Assembly: GCF_030523985.1 (NCBI RefSeq)
Contig: NZ_JAUNHK010000061.1
Span: forward strand, 1,969 to 16,080
Length of the DNA stretch: 14,112 nt
Source of the DNA: Deinococcus sp.
Lineage (GTDB): Bacteria; Deinococcota; Deinococci; Deinococcales; Deinococcaceae
Direction of reading: 5' to 3'
In this document: positions 1-8,863 of the stretch, one piece after another
Numbering within the stretch: the first letter of the stretch is position 1
Layout of the letters: every line of letters begins with the position of its first letter
Notes under the pieces: model-generated
Seen by the model: only the letters and a program-made list of their open reading frames with translations
Databases searched by the model: none
What the model was told of the DNA's origin: nothing
Translations under genes and position numbers: made by a program

Positions 1-39
1 GAGCAGCAGGCCGGTCAGAAGAAGCAGAGAAGGTCTCAT
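1..39 (-). CDS. 5' end of a gene running off the left edge, signal-peptide-like start
   Basis: Only the first 13 codons are inside the window. They read M-R-P-S followed by a leucine-rich stretch (LLLLTGLLL), which looks like the n- and h-regions of a Sec signal peptide or an N-terminal membrane anchor. A second in-frame ATG lies at 51 and would add four residues; the bases before the ATG at 39 (GAGGGAG) resemble a ribosome-binding site but lie too close to be convincing. The gene lies 36 bases after the glcE stop on the same strand, so it may belong to the same transcription unit. Nothing can be said about its function. A short chance open frame cannot be excluded. Confidence 0.4.
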   Translation of the reverse strand, partial: MRPSLLLLTGLLL

Positions 40-75
40 CTCCCTCAACATAAACTGAAGTGGTCAGGGGGAAGT

Positions 76-783
76 CTACAGGCTGGCCGCCAGTTTCCCG
101 AACAGGGCCGGGACAGGCGGCCTCGCCTCACCGCTTACCCACCCGAAGCGGAGGTCGCGCACGCTGCCCCCCTCGCCTACGCCCATGCCGTCGGGAAAAT
201 GGGCGGTCAGGTCGGGGTGTTCGGTCATGTCCACCGCGCCGGGGAGAACACTCAAGGCCCGCTCGACTTCCGCCGCGTGCCCGAAATGCAACAGGTTCAC
301 CATGCCGTCCACTTCCCACACGAAGCGGGCCGGGGTGGGCGGCAACGCCGAGAGCCGTCCGGGGGCCGCCACATGCCGCACGCTAAGGCCGGGGCGCAGG
401 CGCAGCGTGACTTCCAGCGCCTCGCCCAGCAGCCCGAAACTTCCCACGAAGGGCCGCGTCAGGTCGTAGCCCTGTACGTTTTTCACGGTGCGCCCCCCAG
501 CCTTCACGATTCGCCCACTGGGAGCACGGAAGGTCACGCCCAGCACCTCCGCCCCGAAGAAGAAGTTCTGCCCGAAGCCGCCACGCTGAACCAGCCCGCC
601 CACGCCGCCCGGCAGCGCCACCGGGGGAAACGGCGGATAGAGGCCCGCAGGCAGCGCGGCGTAAATGTCGAGCAGGGAGGTGTCCGCGCTGACGGTGAGG
701 GTCTGGTCGCCGGGGGAGATGTTGATGGTTGATGGTTGATGGTTGATAGAGGCCCCAGCGTCAGCGTTTCTGTCTTTTTCCAT
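76..783 (-). CDS. glcE: Glycolate oxidase subunit GlcE, short form (FAD-binding)
   Basis: This is probably the second FAD-binding subunit of glycolate dehydrogenase, which works with GlcD and GlcF to oxidise glycolate to glyoxylate. The 235-residue protein shows the FAD_binding_4 pattern of GlcE: ALPGGVGGLVQRGG near residues 57-69 and KNVQGYDLTRPFVGSFGLLGE near 101-121. Family members such as E. coli GlcE are about 350 residues, so this copy is short at the C-terminus. The start is ATG at 783, six bases after the glcD stop, with AGGTGA six bases upstream; a TTG at 786 is an alternative. Residues 12-22 (SINHQPSTINI) are encoded by a 7-base tandem repeat that is one arm of an inverted repeat, and homology to the family seems to begin only after residue 24. 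The identification rests on motif memory and on the neighbouring glcD and glcF. Confidence 0.85.
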   Translation of the reverse strand: MEKDRNADAGASINHQPSTINISPGDQTLTVSADTSLLDIYAALPAGLYPPFPPVALPGGVGGLVQRGGFGQNFFFGAEVLGVTFRAPSGRIVKAGGRTVKNVQGYDLTRPFVGSFGLLGEALEVTLRLRPGLSVRHVAAPGRLSALPPTPARFVWEVDGMVNLLHFGHAAEVERALSVLPGAVDMTEHPDLTAHFPDGMGVGEGGSVRDLRFGWVSGEARPPVPALFGKLAASL

Positions 784-789
784 CAACTA

Positions 790-810
<21 letters not shown>
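719..810. repeat. Inverted repeat with heptamer arms across the glcD/glcE junction
   Basis: The left arm (719-748) contains three copies of GTTGATG plus GTTGATA in tandem on the plus strand. The right arm (781-810) is the inverted counterpart, with degenerate 7-base units beginning and ending in CATCAAC. By eye, 25 of 30 positions pair, around a 32-base loop. In the minus-strand transcript the right arm holds the last six codons of glcD, its TGA stop, the AGGTGA ribosome-binding site and the ATG of glcE. The left arm is translated as part of the GlcE N-terminus. It could be an inserted small repeat element of the type known in Deinococcus, and it could hide the glcE start. Confidence 0.75.
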
Positions 811-2225
<1,415 letters not shown>

Positions 2226-2226
<1 letters not shown>

Positions 2227-3503
2227 TACAGCTCTCCCCGATACGCCAAATCCAAAACCTCCACCGTGTGCATCACCGGCACGCCACTCCCTTGCCGCCG
2301 CACATGGCTCTGAATCTGCGTGTGGCAGCCGATATTTCCGCTGGCAATCACGTCCGGCGTGCCACTCAGGATGTTTTTCGCCTTGCGCTGGCCCAGCTGC
2401 GCGGCGAGTTCCGGCTGTTCGAGGTTGTACGTCCCCGCCGAGCCGCAGCACAGGTCGCCTTCGGGAATCTCGACCAGTTGCACGCCGGGAATGGCCCGCA
2501 GCAGTTCACGCGGCGCTGAGCGGACTTTCTGCGCGTGGGCGAGGTGGCAGGCGTCATGGTAGGCAATTTTTAGAGGCTGGCGCGTAGGCATAAATGGCTG
2601 CAATTCGCCGTCCCGCAGCAGCCCCGCCAGATACTCGGAAATGTCCTGCACCTTGGCGGCAAATGCCCGCGCCTGGGCTTCGTCGGGGAGGCCGTGCAGC
2701 ACCACCGGATATTCCTTGAGGCCCGCGCCGCAGCCTGCCGCGTTGCTCAGAATGGCGTCGTAGTCGTCGGGGTTGAACGCGGCGAGATTCTGGCGCACCA
2801 GCCGCAGCGCCTCGTCCCGCGCCCCGGTGTGCAGCGCTGCCGCCCCACAGCAGCCCTGGCCCTCGGGAATGACCACTTCGATGCCATTGCGCGCCAGCAC
2901 CCGTAGGGTCGCCGCGTTGAAGTTGGGCGCGAGGGCCTGCTGGGCGCACCCGGCCAGAAACGCCACCCGGCCCCGGCGTTTGCCCTTCGCGGGGGTGAAG
3001 TTTGCGCTCGGCTGCATCGCCGGAACGTGTTCGGGCAGCAAGTCCAGCGGCGCTTTCAGGGCGGCGGGCAGCGCGGGGGCGAGGGGCTTGGCGTACTGGC
3101 CCACGCGGGCCGCCACGCTGAACAGCTTCGGTGCGGGCAGGGCTTTCAGAATGGCGTAGCGTTTGGCGCGGTCAAAGGGCGTGCGTTCCCTTTTCGGCTC
3201 GCTCCAGCCGCGAAAACTGGTAATCAACTCGCCGTAGGGCACCCCGCTCGGGCAGGCGGTTACGCAGCCCTGGCAGCCCAGGCAGCGGTCAAGGTGTGGG
3301 GCGGCGTCTGCCAAGGGCAGGTGGCCTTCCAGCACCTCCTTCATCAGCACAATTCGCCCGCGTGGGCTGTCCATCTCGTCACCCAGCAGTGCGTAGGTGG
3401 GGCAGGCGGGCAGGCAAAACCCGCAGTGGACGCAGGCGTCTATAGCGTGGGCCATCACCTCCCCTTGCGGGCCGAGGGCTTGGACGGGGACTTCGTTGTT
3501 CAT
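2226..3503 (-). CDS. glcF: Glycolate oxidase iron-sulfur subunit GlcF
   Basis: This is the iron-sulfur subunit that takes electrons from the FAD subunits towards the respiratory chain. The 425-residue protein has two 4Fe-4S clusters of the CxxCxxCxxxCP type (C24/C27/C30/C34 and C74/C77/C80/C84). Two CCG (DUF3483-like) domains follow, with GCC-type cysteines at 218-219, 258, 319, 352-353 and 393. This matches GlcF in order and length. I chose the ATG at 3503 because the cluster domain starts shortly after it and TATCCT lies exactly six bases upstream, so the message may be leaderless; there is no Shine-Dalgarno sequence. The stop overlaps the glcD start by one base. The HAD gene ends 44 bases upstream. 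Confidence 0.92.
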
Positions 3504-3509
3504 GGGCAG

Positions 3510-3515
3510 AGGATA
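3510..3515 (-). promoter_or_regulatory. Putative leaderless -10 element of glcF
   Basis: TATCCT is followed by six bases and then the ATG at 3503, which would place transcription start at or next to the start codon. No ribosome-binding site is visible and no good -35 hexamer was found. It suggests that glcFDE has its own promoter besides any read-through from the HAD gene. Confidence 0.5.
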
Positions 3516-3547
3516 GGGCGCAACGGGACGCAAGAAGGGGAGAGTGG

Positions 3548-4177
3548 TTAGGGGAGTGTCAGAACATCCTGCAAATCGCGCAGCATGGCGTCCGGGTTTT
3601 CGCCGTTCAGCGCGTGACCTGTCTGCAAAAAAGCGGCCTTCATCCCCACCTGCTGCGGCCCCCACACGTCGTTTCTGGGCGAGTCGCCCACGAACCAGCA
3701 CGAGCTGGCCTCTACGCCCAGCCGTCTCAGCGCCAGCCGGTAAATACGCGGGTCAGGTTTGCTGAGGCCCACCGCCTTGCTGATGACCACGTCATCCACC
3801 CGGCGCGGCAAATCCAGCCCCCGCAGCGTTTGCGTCTGCGCCTCTACCCAGCCGTTGGTCACGATGCCGAGCTTGACCCCGCCTGAGCGCAACTCGTCCA
3901 AAACCTCATGCGCGTGGGGAATCAAGACGGGCGCGGCAAAGGCGCGGGCACTGAAATCCGCCAGCAGGTCGGCGGGGTCGTGCGGCAGCCCCAGTTCCTG
4001 CACCAGTCGCGGAATGACCTCACTTTTGGGGCGGTAGCCGAAGTCGTCCAGCTCCAGAAAGCGCGGGCCATAAGCGGCGGGCAGGCCAAATCTCTGGAGA
4101 TGCCCCGCCAACCACCGCCGAATCGCGGCGTTGCGGTCAGAAAGCGTGCCGTCCAGATCGAAAAAAATCGCTTGCAT
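3548..4177 (-). CDS. HAD-superfamily hydrolase (subfamily IA phosphatase)
   Basis: This is a cytoplasmic phosphatase of the haloacid dehalogenase fold. The 209-residue protein shows all four HAD motifs: FFDLDGT (nucleophile D7, acid D9), GIVTNG with T107, the lysine K140 in GLSKPDP, and VGDSPRND with D165 and D170. The helical insert between motifs I and II is the C1 cap of subfamily IA. The start at 4177 puts motif I at residue 5, as is normal; an earlier in-frame start would extend into the prs terminator. The gene lies 44 bases upstream of glcF, which makes phosphoglycolate phosphatase an attractive but unproven substrate call. A nucleotidase of the YjjG kind is equally possible from sequence. 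No clear promoter motif was seen. Confidence 0.88.
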   Translation of the reverse strand: MQAIFFDLDGTLSDRNAAIRRWLAGHLQRFGLPAAYGPRFLELDDFGYRPKSEVIPRLVQELGLPHDPADLLADFSARAFAAPVLIPHAHEVLDELRSGGVKLGIVTNGWVEAQTQTLRGLDLPRRVDDVVISKAVGLSKPDPRIYRLALRRLGVEASSCWFVGDSPRNDVWGPQQVGMKAAFLQTGHALNGENPDAMLRDLQDVLTLP

Positions 4178-4191
4178 CTGCCTATGAAACC

Positions 4192-4219
4192 AAAAAGCCC
4201 CCACCACGCGGGCAGGGGC
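4192..4219 (-). terminator. Intrinsic terminator of prs
   Basis: On the minus strand, 18 bases after the prs stop, a 9-base-pair stem (GCCCCTGCC with GGTGGGGGC, two G-T wobbles) closes a five-base loop and is followed directly by TTTTT. This is a textbook Rho-independent terminator and separates prs from the HAD gene. Confidence 0.88.
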
Positions 4220-4236
4220 CAGGGCAGCGGGGGACT

Positions 4237-5199
4237 TCAGGTAAACAGCGTGCTCACCGAAGCACCCGTGTGAATGTTGGCAATGGCGCTGGCGAACAGC
4301 GGAGCCACGTCTAGCACGGCAAGTTTGCCGCCTGCCGCGTCCAGTTTTTCCTGCGGCACGTCCACCGTGTTGCAGCTGGCGACCTGGGTCACGTCCAGCG
4401 CGGCGATGCGCTGGATGGCGGGGCCGGAGTAGACGCCGTGCGTCACCGCCACGTACACGTCCTTCGCGCCCATGCCACGGGCGATGTTGACGGTTTCGAC
4501 CAGCGACCCGGCGGTGCTGATTTCGTCGTCCACGATAAACACGGTCTTGCCGTCCACGTCACCGATCAGGGCGCGGGGGCGCACTTCGGTGTCCGAGAGG
4601 CGCTCTTTGTCGATCATGGCGAGGCCCGAATCCAGGCGGCGGGCAATCTGCGAGGCCCGCTTGATGCTGCCCGCGTCGGGGGCCAGCACCACGCCGTTGT
4701 GGGCGTCGGGCACGCACTTCTTGAAATGCTGGCTCAGCACCACGTCCGCCGAGAGGTGGTCGACGGGCACCTTGAAAAACCCGTGAACCTGGGGGCTGTG
4801 CAGCGTCATGGTCAGCACGCGGTCGGCCCCGGCTTCTTGCAGCAGGTCGGCCATCAGTCGCCCGGCGATGGAGATGCGGGGGCTGTCCTTCTTGTCGCTG
4901 CGGGCGTAAGAGTAGTACGGAATGACGGCGGTGACGCGCCCGGCGCTGGCGGACTTGGCGGCGTCAATCATCAGCATCAGTTCGAGAATCGAGTCGCTGA
5001 CGGGGGTCGAGAAGGTCTGGACAATGAAGATGTCGCCCTCGCGGAGCGACTCCTCGTAGTGAACGATCAGGTTGTCGTTGGTGAACTTCTCGGTGCGGCT
5101 GCGTCCGAGCGGTACGCCCAGATTGTCGCAAATGGCCTGGGCCAGCGGGCGGTTGCTCTGGCCGGAAAACACCAGCAGGGGCGAGCGGCGGGAATTCAT
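4237..5199 (-). CDS. prs: Ribose-phosphate pyrophosphokinase (PRPP synthetase)
   Basis: This enzyme makes PRPP from ribose 5-phosphate and ATP, for purine, pyrimidine, NAD, histidine and tryptophan synthesis. The 320-residue length fits the family. Recognisable segments are the N-terminal FSGQSN (11-16), the ATP-binding YYSYARSDKKDSPRISI (95-111), PVDHLSA (145-151), PDAGSIKRA (174-182), the flexible-loop DKERLSD (198-204) and the PRPP loop VDDEISTAGS (223-232). The last two differ from the classical DKRR and DDMIDTGGT, as discussed in the findings. The start at 5199 has AGAGGG four bases upstream. A TTG at 5244 with GGAGG nine bases upstream is possible but would add residues outside the family core. 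It appears to be transcribed alone, because a terminator follows. Confidence 0.95.
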   Translation of the reverse strand: MNSRRSPLLVFSGQSNRPLAQAICDNLGVPLGRSRTEKFTNDNLIVHYEESLREGDIFIVQTFSTPVSDSILELMLMIDAAKSASAGRVTAVIPYYSYARSDKKDSPRISIAGRLMADLLQEAGADRVLTMTLHSPQVHGFFKVPVDHLSADVVLSQHFKKCVPDAHNGVVLAPDAGSIKRASQIARRLDSGLAMIDKERLSDTEVRPRALIGDVDGKTVFIVDDEISTAGSLVETVNIARGMGAKDVYVAVTHGVYSGPAIQRIAALDVTQVASCNTVDVPQEKLDAAGGKLAVLDVAPLFASAIANIHTGASVSTLFT

Positions 5200-5520
5200 G
5201 AAACCCTCTTGGAGAGGGGAGTCGGGCGTAGACGGCGTAGACAAAGCGCATTTCCTCCGGGGGTAGAGTCATCGCGAGAGAAGCCACCTGTACGGTGTGG
5301 CCCCGCCAGCAAAAAGAGTCGCCCACAGAATACTCTGCCGCGCTCATCTGCTCAGCCTGTACTGGTCGGGGAACAAGTCTGTCATGAACCCGTCAGCCTT
5401 GCAGTCCGGTCAGACTGGACACCGCGTCCCTTTGCTGCCCAACGTCAGCAGGAGCAGAGGGCCGAAACGCCTTTGCTGGGCAAGCTGCTCCAGAAGGCGC
5501 CCAGCCCCCGCCCTTTGTTC
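5200..5520. other. Gap between dnaJ and prs with overlapping dyads
   Basis: No convincing gene lies here. Several inverted repeats do. CTGGGC (5476-5481) pairs with GCCCAG (5499-5504). GGAGCAG (5451-5457) pairs with CTGCTCC (5485-5491), which lies inside the first hairpin, so the two would compete. A short CAGTC/GACTG dyad lies near 5402-5416. None is followed by a T-run in the dnaJ direction, so they are not obvious terminators. A TATTCT hexamer near 5327-5332 on the minus strand could be a prs -10, but no -35 is clear. Confidence 0.35.
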
Positions 5521-6651
<1,131 letters not shown>

Positions 6652-6771
6652 AGGTTCTGTGTTGCGCGGGCAGCCTGATGGCCCCGGCCTCCGCCGCTCA
6701 GGTTAACATGAACACACTCAAGAAAAGTGGCGCAGCGGCTATAGGTTCAGGTGAATCCGAGCGGGGTAGGT

Positions 6772-6777
6772 TAGCCT
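6772..6777 (+). promoter_or_regulatory. Putative leaderless -10 element of the DUF2259 gene
   Basis: TAGCCT lies six bases before the GTG start at 6784. The spacing matches the other leaderless candidates in this window. No -35 match stands out. Confidence 0.45.
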
Positions 6778-6783
6778 GAACGG

Positions 6784-7503
6784 GTGCGCGATTTCTTTCG
6801 ACGGTTGATGGGTGGTGCGGCGCTGGCGGGCGTGCTGGGCGGCGGGGCGCTGGCGGGCGACTGGCCCGAAATAAAGCAGGTTTCCTTTTCCGCCGACAAT
6901 GCGCGGGTGCTGGTGCAGACCGCGTGGCAACAGGACGGCTCCGGCTTTTCGCGTGCCTCGCTGGGGCTGTATGACACGGCAACGGGCCGCGCCCTGCTGC
7001 GCCTGAACAGCTTCAGCGAAAGCCCCGACACGACCCCCACGGCCCTGCTCGAACGCCTGACGCAGGGGCAAAAGCAGCGGCTGGCGCAGACAGGTCTGCT
7101 GGGCCGCCCGGCCAATCAACCCCGTTTTGTCGCCACGGTTGTGGGGCGCACCCTGTCTCAGCCGCAGTGGTCGGACGCGGTGCGGGCCGGACAGAGCAAA
7201 ACCTATTCGGTGTTCCTGTGGTCGCGCAACGTGCCGATAGAACTGAAAGTGCAGCCCAGCAAGGTCGCCTGTGCCTACGCCGGCCTGTTGCCCGCAGGCG
7301 AGGGGCCAGCGACTTTTACCCTCAAGGTGAACGGGCAGACCATCCCCACCCCGCAGAATCCGGCGGTGGAGTGCGCGGCGCGGTACACGCTCGACCGGGT
7401 CGACCTCAGCGGCAACCGTGTGCTGCTGACGGTACGCGCCTACGCGCCGGGCTTCGAGGGGCCGAATGCCATGCCGATTTTCCTGGCGGCGACTTTGCGG
7501 TAG
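6784..7503 (+). CDS. Secreted protein of the DUF2259 type
   Basis: The 239-residue product starts with RDFFRR and a hydrophobic Ala/Gly/Leu segment ending GALA before GDW, a plausible Sec signal peptide with cleavage after about residue 24. The mature part carries two patterns I associate with DUF2259 secreted proteins: FSADNARV...QQDGSGFSRASLGLYD (about 35-64) and PGFEGPN near the C-terminus (222-228). Two cysteines (C163, C197) could form a disulfide outside the cytoplasm. The start is GTG at 6784, chosen because the signal peptide begins there and a TANNNT hexamer precedes it by six bases. The molecular function of the family is unknown to me. It is divergent from dnaJ and 125 bases before trpC. 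Confidence 0.75.
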   Translation: MRDFFRRLMGGAALAGVLGGGALAGDWPEIKQVSFSADNARVLVQTAWQQDGSGFSRASLGLYDTATGRALLRLNSFSESPDTTPTALLERLTQGQKQRLAQTGLLGRPANQPRFVATVVGRTLSQPQWSDAVRAGQSKTYSVFLWSRNVPIELKVQPSKVACAYAGLLPAGEGPATFTLKVNGQTIPTPQNPAVECAARYTLDRVDLSGNRVLLTVRAYAPGFEGPNAMPIFLAATLR

Positions 7504-7504
7504 A

Positions 7505-7560
7505 GGGCGGATGGCGGATGGTAGAGGGCTGAGGGCTAAAAACTATCCGATATTCAGTCT
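7505..7560 (+). repeat. Degenerate heptamer repeat between the DUF2259 gene and trpC
   Basis: Directly after the stop codon come 7-base units CGGATGG, CGGATGG, TAGAGGG and CTGAGGG, followed by CTATCCG, a partial inverse of the first unit (6 of 7). The same 7-base periodicity is seen in the repeats at 719-810 and 8461-8540. Confidence 0.5.
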
Positions 7561-7616
7561 CTAGCGTTCCGGCCTCCGGTGGCCTACTTTTCCATTCCCC
7601 GGTCTGGGCGGTCTTT

Positions 7617-7622
7617 TATACT
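7617..7622 (+). promoter_or_regulatory. Putative leaderless -10 element of trpC
   Basis: TATACT is followed by six bases and the ATG of trpC at 7629. This is the closest match to the consensus -10 among the leaderless candidates here. There is no Shine-Dalgarno sequence in front of the start. Confidence 0.6.
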
Positions 7623-7628
7623 GCCCCG

Positions 7629-8462
7629 ATGACCACTCCGCTTCGGCCCGCTTCCTCCAAATCTTTCGCGCCCCTGAATCTGGACAATGTGCCGGGGGTG
7701 CTGGGGCGCATCGTGGCGGAGCGGGCGGCTGACTATGCCGGGGCCGACCCTGACCTGGGGCCGAGTCGCCCGGCAGCGCGGCGTTTCGAGCGGGCACTTT
7801 CGCTGCCTGCCGATGCGCTTGGCCCCCGGCTGGCGCTGATTGCCGAGGTCAAACAGGCCAGTCCCAGTCAGGGCGCGATTGCGGCACTCGACCCGGCACA
7901 GGCGGCGCAGGCGTACGCGGCAGGCGGCGCGAGTGCCATCAGTTGCCTGACCGAGCCGCGCCATTTCGGAGGCAGCCCGGAGGCGCTGCGGGCCGTGGTC
8001 GCCGCCACCGACCTGCCCGTGCTGCGTAAAGATTTCGTCGTTCACCCCGCCATGCTGAGAGAGGCCGCCGAGTGGGGTGCGAGTGCCGCCCTGCTGATGG
8101 TCAGCGTGCTGGGCGAGCGTCTGGGCGAATTTCTGGAGATGACCGAGTATCTGGGCCTGGACGCGCTGGTCGAAGTCCACGATGAGCGGGAACTGGACAT
8201 CGCTCTGGCGGCGCGGCCCCGCATTATCGGCATCAACAACCGCGACCTGACCACCCTGCACATCGACCTGAATGTCAGCCTCCGCCTGATGGCCCAGGCC
8301 CGCGCCGGGGGCTTCGGGGGCGTACTGGTGGCGGAAAGCGGCTACCGAACCGCCGCCGACCTGCGCCCGGTCTATGGTCAGGCCGACGCGGTGCTGGTGG
8401 GCACGTCGCTGGCGGGCAGCGGTGACCTGGCCGGAGCCGCCCGCGCCCTGTTGGAACGCTGA
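7629..8462 (+). CDS. trpC: Indole-3-glycerol-phosphate synthase
   Basis: This enzyme catalyses ring closure of 1-(2-carboxyphenylamino)-1-deoxyribulose 5-phosphate in tryptophan synthesis. The 277-residue TIM-barrel protein shows the family residues: IAEVKQASPSQG with E73, K75 and S78, LRKDF with K134, LVEVH with E182, GINNRDL with N204, VAESG with E236 and S237, and the phosphate site VLVGTSL (256-261). The roughly 60-residue segment before IAEVK is the usual N-terminal extension. The start is supported by the TATACT hexamer six bases upstream. No other trp gene is in the window, so the pathway genes are dispersed. The stop codon overlaps a heptamer hairpin element that may serve as the transcript end. 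Confidence 0.95.
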   Translation: MTTPLRPASSKSFAPLNLDNVPGVLGRIVAERAADYAGADPDLGPSRPAARRFERALSLPADALGPRLALIAEVKQASPSQGAIAALDPAQAAQAYAAGGASAISCLTEPRHFGGSPEALRAVVAATDLPVLRKDFVVHPAMLREAAEWGASAALLMVSVLGERLGEFLEMTEYLGLDALVEVHDERELDIALAARPRIIGINNRDLTTLHIDLNVSLRLMAQARAGGFGGVLVAESGYRTAADLRPVYGQADAVLVGTSLAGSGDLAGAARALLER

Positions 8463-8540
8463 GGGGTTGGGGGTATGGGGGCTTTGGCTTCAGCTTTCGG
8501 CCCCAACCCCAAACCCCTCTCCCCAGGGGGGACAGGGGCT
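8461..8540 (+). repeat. Heptamer-periodic inverted repeat at the trpC end
   Basis: Beginning inside the trpC stop codon, units GAGGGGT, TGGGGGT and ATGGGGG are followed by a loop and then CCCCAAC, CCCAAAC and CCCTCTC. GAGGGG (8461-8466) pairs with CCCCTC (8514-8519) and inner G-runs pair with C-runs, giving a long G/C stem. The CCCCTC of the right arm can pair instead with the following GGGG runs (8525-8538), so two structures exclude each other. There is no clean T-run; CTTT follows at 8539-8542. Confidence 0.65.
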
Positions 8541-8863
8541 TTAACGCTGGCGCTATGCAAATGTCGGTGAGTTCGCTGACTGGGCAGTCTTACTCGGTTG
8601 CACGGGGACTGGGGGCGCTGTTTTTCTTGTTCGTGTGCGGCCCGTGCGCTTCGCGCCCGACGGCCCTGGAATTCTGCGTTTCCCAGCGGTTCGGCAGGAA
8701 GTAATTTTCACCCTCTCCCCTCGTGGGACTTGCAAAGCTGCGTAGCAGAGAGGGCCTCGCGCAGCGAGGGGTGAGGGGACGTCCAGACCAAATGTTTTTT
8801 ATCAACTACAGCGCGGTTTGACCTTTAGACCTTTAGACGGTCAGACAATCTGCCCCACCCGCC
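8463..8863. other. Gene-free gap of 400 bases between trpC and the fusion gene
   Basis: No supported gene is present. The gap contains the hairpin at 8461-8540 and a second one at 8711-8777. It also holds an 8-base tandem repeat (ACCTTTAG twice plus AC, 8821-8838) framed by TGACC (8819-8823) and GGTCA (8839-8843), close to the end of the downstream minus-strand gene. Short open frames across the second hairpin look like translated repeat. Confidence 0.6.
8711..8777. repeat. Second inverted repeat with heptamer-like arms
   Basis: CCCTCTCCCCTCG (8711-8723) pairs with CGAGGGGTGAGGG (8765-8777) with one mismatch in 13. Inside, CTGCG (8738-8742) can pair with CGCAG (8760-8764), and a small CTGC-GTA-GCAG dyad is also present. 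The right arm again shows a 7-base period (GAGGGGT, GAGGGGA). It resembles the small dispersed repeats of Deinococcus genomes. Confidence 0.6.

Noticed and set aside
719..748. Tandem heptamers considered as a CRISPR or minisatellite array
   Set aside because: There are no spacers and units are only 7 bases; the inverted arrangement with 781-810 is better described as a hairpin element.
4964..5347. A 127-codon minus-strand frame overlapping prs, with GGAGG near an internal ATG
   Set aside because: Most of it is an alternative frame of prs; the part before prs has no recognisable motif. The GGAGG could instead serve a TTG at 5244 in the prs frame.
8590..8805. A 71-codon minus-strand open frame with an SFASPTRGEGE-like stretch
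   Set aside because: It crosses the inverted repeat at 8711-8777; the peptide is the translation of that repeat and there is no ribosome-binding site.
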